The position numbers and the translations under genes were made by a program. Below are positions 60,844 to 64,000 of a stretch of DNA of 64,000 nt, piece by piece. Each line of letters starts with the position of its first letter. Within the stretch, counting starts at the first letter, position 1. The DNA lies in the NCBI RefSeq assembly GCF_000620765.1, contig NZ_JIAK01000005.1, positions 1 to 64,000 on the forward strand, written 5' to 3'. This stretch comes from Desulfovermiculus halophilus DSM 18834 (GTDB lineage: Bacteria; Desulfobacterota; Desulfovibrionia; Desulfovibrionales; Desulfothermaceae). Below the pieces are notes generated by a model. It had not been told where the DNA came from. It made no database searches and worked only from the letters and a program-made list of their open reading frames with translations.

Positions 60844-62082
60844 ATGTTTGACTATCTTTTGACCCCGGAGCAACAGAGGCTTCGAGACGAGGTCAGAGAG
60901 CTGGTCCGCTGGGTGCCCAGGGAGATGATCCTGGACATGGATGCGGACAGGATCACCTTTCCCAAGGAGTTCCTGCAGGAGGCCGGGCGGCGAAACCTCA
61001 TGGGCTGCCGGTATCCGAAAAAGTGGGGCGGCCGGGACATGGACTGGGCCTCGACCTGCATGGTCATGGAAGAAGTCGGGGTCTTGGGTTATATCTTCGC
61101 CTGCACCTTCGGGGTGGGCGCGGAGCTGGTCTGCGACGCAATCGTCCAGCACGGTACAGAGGAGCAGAAGGAAAAATATGTCCGGCCCCTGCTGCGGGGG
61201 GAAATGTTTGCAGCGGAATGCCTGACCGAGCCCAGGGGCGGCACGGACTTTTTCGGCACAACGACCCGGGCCGAGGACAAAGGGGACCATTATCTGCTCA
61301 ACGGGCAGAAACGGTTCATTGTGGGCGCCGAGGGCGCGGACTACTTTCTGGTCTATGCCAAGACGGACTTCGAGGCCAAGGCGCACAAGTCTCTGACCTG
61401 CTTTATTGTGGACCGGGGACCGGGGGTGGAAACTGGGTATCGCTACGGGCTCATGGGCTGCCGCGGCGGCGGGGCCGGACGGGTGGTGTTTCGGGACGTG
61501 CGGGTGCCTAAAGACAATATCGTGGGCCAGGTGAATGACGCCTATGCGGTGTTTACCACCATGATGATTCCGGAGCGTCTGGGCACCGCGGCCATGACCA
61601 TAGGGGCGGCCGCTCCGGGCCTGGAAGTGGCCACGGACTACACCAGCAAGCGCAAGGCCTTCGGTACTCCGGTGAGCACATTTCAGGGGGTGAGCTTTCA
61701 GGTGGCCGAGGCGGCCACGCTGTTGGACGCCAGCCGGTCCATGGTCTACACCACCTCCCGGGCTGTGGACAGCGGCCAGGACCCCAGGCTTATCCGTCGC
61801 CTGGTCTCGGAGACCAAGAAGTTCGTTACCGAGTCCTGCCAGAAGGCGGCGCACAACTCCATGCAGGTCATGGGCGGGATCGGATATACGAATATCTATC
61901 CGGTGGAACGCATTGTCCGGGATCTGCGCCTGGCCTCCATCTGGACCGGGACCAACGAGATCATGTCCGCCATTGCGGCCAATGAGTGGTATAAGGAGCA
62001 GGCCAAAGGCAAGGATCAGCCCCGGGACTTTGCAGCCGACGCCCAGGAGGCGGGTGCTGCGGAGGAGAAGGTGTTCGAGTAG
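60844..62082 (+). CDS. acyl-CoA dehydrogenase
   Basis: A 412-residue FAD enzyme that introduces a 2,3 double bond into acyl-CoA. CLTEPRGGTDFFGTTT is the flavin and substrate strand, KRKAFGTPVSTFQGVSFQVAE lies in the C-terminal helical domain, and RDLRLASIWTGTNEIM contains the likely catalytic Glu region. GGGAGG precedes ATG 60844; the frame is open back to 60748 but that part is repeat sequence. Electrons would leave through an electron-transfer flavoprotein not seen here. It is probably controlled by the TetR protein upstream. Confidence 0.92.
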   Translation: MFDYLLTPEQQRLRDEVRELVRWVPREMILDMDADRITFPKEFLQEAGRRNLMGCRYPKKWGGRDMDWASTCMVMEEVGVLGYIFACTFGVGAELVCDAIVQHGTEEQKEKYVRPLLRGEMFAAECLTEPRGGTDFFGTTTRAEDKGDHYLLNGQKRFIVGAEGADYFLVYAKTDFEAKAHKSLTCFIVDRGPGVETGYRYGLMGCRGGGAGRVVFRDVRVPKDNIVGQVNDAYAVFTTMMIPERLGTAAMTIGAAAPGLEVATDYTSKRKAFGTPVSTFQGVSFQVAEAATLLDASRSMVYTTSRAVDSGQDPRLIRRLVSETKKFVTESCQKAAHNSMQVMGGIGYTNIYPVERIVRDLRLASIWTGTNEIMSAIAANEWYKEQAKGKDQPRDFAADAQEAGAAEEKVFE

Positions 62083-62159
62083 AAAAGCTGCGTTGGACGT
62101 AAAATATACCGACTAATCAAATAGTTAAAATAATTGTCTTCACGATTTCCGTTTTCCCC

Positions 62160-62187
62160 TTGCATTTTGTATGATGCTCTGTACAAT
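62160..62187 (+). promoter_or_regulatory. promoter of the FadL-type gene
   Basis: TTGCAT (62160-62165), 16 bases, then TACAAT (62182-62187). It lies 165 bases before the start. The leader contains a strong AAGGAGG well before the gene (about 62268), and GGAGGAAG precedes the ATG at 62352. Confidence 0.5.
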
Positions 62188-62351
62188 ACAAAAAATTGTA
62201 CTTACCGGTTGGTTGTTCGGTCGGGCGTGCGCAAAAGCGCCTGATTTTTGTATATGCAAAACACGGTTCAAGGAGGTGATTGACGGCAAGGAAAGCAAAG
62301 AACGGTACGTGGGGTAAGGAGCGCTTCACATGAACGCAAAAGGAGGAAGCT

Positions 62352-63808
62352 ATGTGGAGGGGAAGGAAGTTTTTGTTGACTGCTACCTGTATCTTGTCTG
62401 GTCTGGGCCTTTCCTTTTCCGCCTGGGCCGGGAACGTGGACACCTACGGTATCGGGTCCAAGGCAACGGCCCTGGGCGGGGCGTATGCAGCCTATGCCGA
62501 TGATCCCTATGCCGCCTACTACAATCCGGCCGGTCTGACTCAGATGCAGCGGCCCACGGCCTCAATGGGGGTGATGATCTCTGATCCGGAGCTGGAGGCC
62601 AAGGATTACACTGTTCGGGATGGAGCTGGCAGAATAATCGGCCCCACAGATTTTGAAGACGACTCTCTGAGTGTGTATCCGCATCTGGGTTTTGCCATGC
62701 CGGTAAATGAGAAGTGGTCCGTTGGGGTGGCAGCGTATGTCCCTTATGGGCTGCAGATAGACTGGGACAAGAACTCCCCCGACAATCTCGTTTCCCAGCC
62801 CGGGGCGTACAGCTCTCACGAGTCATGGTATTACCGGGAAGTGGTTACCCCCACAGCGGCCTACAAGATCAACGACAAGTGGTCGATTGGAATGGGGATT
62901 TCTTTCGGCCGCTCCGAGGCGGGGCACTATTATCAAAACTATGGTTTGACCAACTACGGGCAAGCGGCTTTGGGAGGAGTCCCTGGACCCCTTGGACCGG
63001 TCAATGTTGAAGGGGAGTTGGAGGACAGCTTCAACTACTCAGCGAATGTGGGATTGATGTTTAAGCCCATCGAGACCTTGACCTTTCAGCGAATGTGGGA
63101 TTGATGTTTAAGCCCATCGAGACCTTGACCTTGGGCTTGACCTACCGAAGTCAGGCAGATACAGATTTTGATGGTGATTTGGATCTTGATGGCCCTGGGA
63201 TTGAGGCCTTACCTGGAGAGTCAAAGACGAGTTATGACATCTCCATGGATGATGTGGATCATCCGGACCAGGTTCAGTTCGGAGTCCGCTACCAGCCTCA
63301 CAATCGGATCTCTCTGGAAGCTGACGTGGTCTGGACCAACTGGGGCACCGTGGATGAGCAGACAGTGGAATTCGATGAACAACCTGCCAATGATGTTTTG
63401 GGAGCCATACTTCGGGAGAACTATCCAAGCGGGAAGATCGTCCAGGAGCGGGATTGGGAAGATACCCGGCAGATTCGCGTGGGCGTGGAGTGGAAGGCAA
63501 CAGACATCCTGACCCTCCGCGGCGGGTACTTCTACGATCCAAGCCCCATTCCGGACGACACCTTTGACATTACCTGGCCGGATGCGGACAAGAAGACCTA
63601 CTCCCTGGGTTTCGGCCTGAACTTAGGTGAGAGTTGGGTGGTGGACGGCGTGTTCCAGTACACCATGACCGAACAGGACAGGCAGATTGGGGGGGAAAGT
63701 ACGAATTTGAACCACACCTATGCTGTTAGTGGCAATAATGGAAATGTTGGAGTGGACGCCGAAGGAGAGATCTTCGGTTATGGCCTGACCGTGAGCTACA
63801 AGTTCTAA
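62352..63808 (+). pseudogene. FadL/TodX-type outer-membrane transport protein, frameshifted by a tandem duplication
   Basis: The first part (62352-63104) has a signal peptide ending SAWAG and the FadL opening NVDTYGIGSKATALGGAYAAYADDP with YYNPAGLTQM, the N-terminal hatch of these channels for hydrophobic compounds. The second part (from about 63095 in another frame to 63808) continues the beta-barrel and ends in GLTVSYKF, a typical outer-membrane terminal Phe. The break lies within a 47-bp tandem duplication (63039-63132). Removing one copy gives a single 469-residue protein of normal length. It follows the acyl-CoA dehydrogenase gene and may supply its substrate. It may be inactive, phase-variable or an assembly error. 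Confidence 0.85.
63039..63132 (+). repeat. 47-bp perfect tandem duplication in the fadL-type gene
   Basis: Bases 63039-63085 are repeated exactly at 63086-63132, beginning TCAGCGAATGTGGG and ending GACCTTGACCTT. Because 47 is not a multiple of 3, the second copy shifts the frame and leads to a stop at 63102-63104. Confidence 0.95.
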
Positions 63809-63830
63809 GCACCCCCTATAAGAAGGTAGG

Positions 63831-64000
<170 letters not shown>

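Overview
The window looks like a chromosomal segment of a sulfate-reducing deltaproteobacterium of the Desulfovibrionales type (inference). The pointers are a periplasmic tetraheme cytochrome c3, an AhbB-type siroheme decarboxylase next to hemL (alternative heme route), a stand-alone Ni-Fe CO dehydrogenase, a UbiE/MenG menaquinone methyltransferase, and several small lineage-type hypothetical genes. Coding is dense and the base composition is GC-rich. I saw no rRNA, tRNA or CRISPR array.

Layout. 1-353: tail of an IS21-family element (istB 3' end and its repeated terminus). 411-9805, plus strand: a nitrogen-assimilation block with glnA behind a clear sigma-54 promoter, glnE, and a glutamate synthase split over three ORFs (class-II amidotransferase; ferredoxin + FMN synthase; GXGXG + FAD oxidoreductase + ferredoxin). 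9817-10100: a MITE-like element. 10147-15716, minus strand: yejABEF oligopeptide/microcin-C-type ABC importer. 16221-17991: a second FMN glutamate-synthase-like gene, again behind a sigma-54 promoter and with a folded leader. 18218-22378, minus strand: hypothetical gene, VapBC-type toxin-antitoxin pair, amidohydrolase, cysteine-desulfidase-like gene, NUDIX hydrolase. 22559-27692: purL, prepilin peptidase, phenylacetate-CoA ligase. 27731-44918, minus strand: argC, DUF1844, aminotransferase, polA, DHH phosphoesterase, CbiR-like barrel, an EndoQ-UvrD helicase fusion, histidine kinase, mogA, plsY, RNase II-like gene, AICAR formyltransferase. 45167-48621, plus strand: two small genes, purA, holB, DUF2065. 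48694-52968, minus strand: ahbB, hemL, cytochrome c3, two hypotheticals, ubiE. 53183-57480, plus strand: gpsA, cooS, argB. 57443-58141, minus strand: a methyltransferase. 58382-62082: a TetR regulator with its own operator, a CaiB/BaiF CoA-transferase and an acyl-CoA dehydrogenase. 62352-63808: a FadL-type outer-membrane channel broken by a 47-bp tandem duplication. 63861-64000: the 3' end of murA on the minus strand.

How the genes fit. The first 18 kb is a GS-GOGAT module: GlnA makes glutamine, GlnE adjusts GlnA by adenylylation, the three-piece synthase makes glutamate, and two sigma-54 promoters suggest nitrogen-responsive transcription. The TetR, CoA-transferase, acyl-CoA dehydrogenase and FadL genes suggest uptake and activation of a hydrophobic organic acid. 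The heme genes sit beside a multiheme cytochrome that consumes heme. purL, AICAR formyltransferase and purA contribute to purine synthesis.

The less ordinary parts are the glutamate synthase architecture with its sigma-54-driven paralogue, the EndoQ-UvrD fusion, the MITE family with near-perfect 8-bp flanking duplications, the nested inverted repeats at 60.2-60.8 kb, and the potentially reversible 47-bp duplication in fadL.
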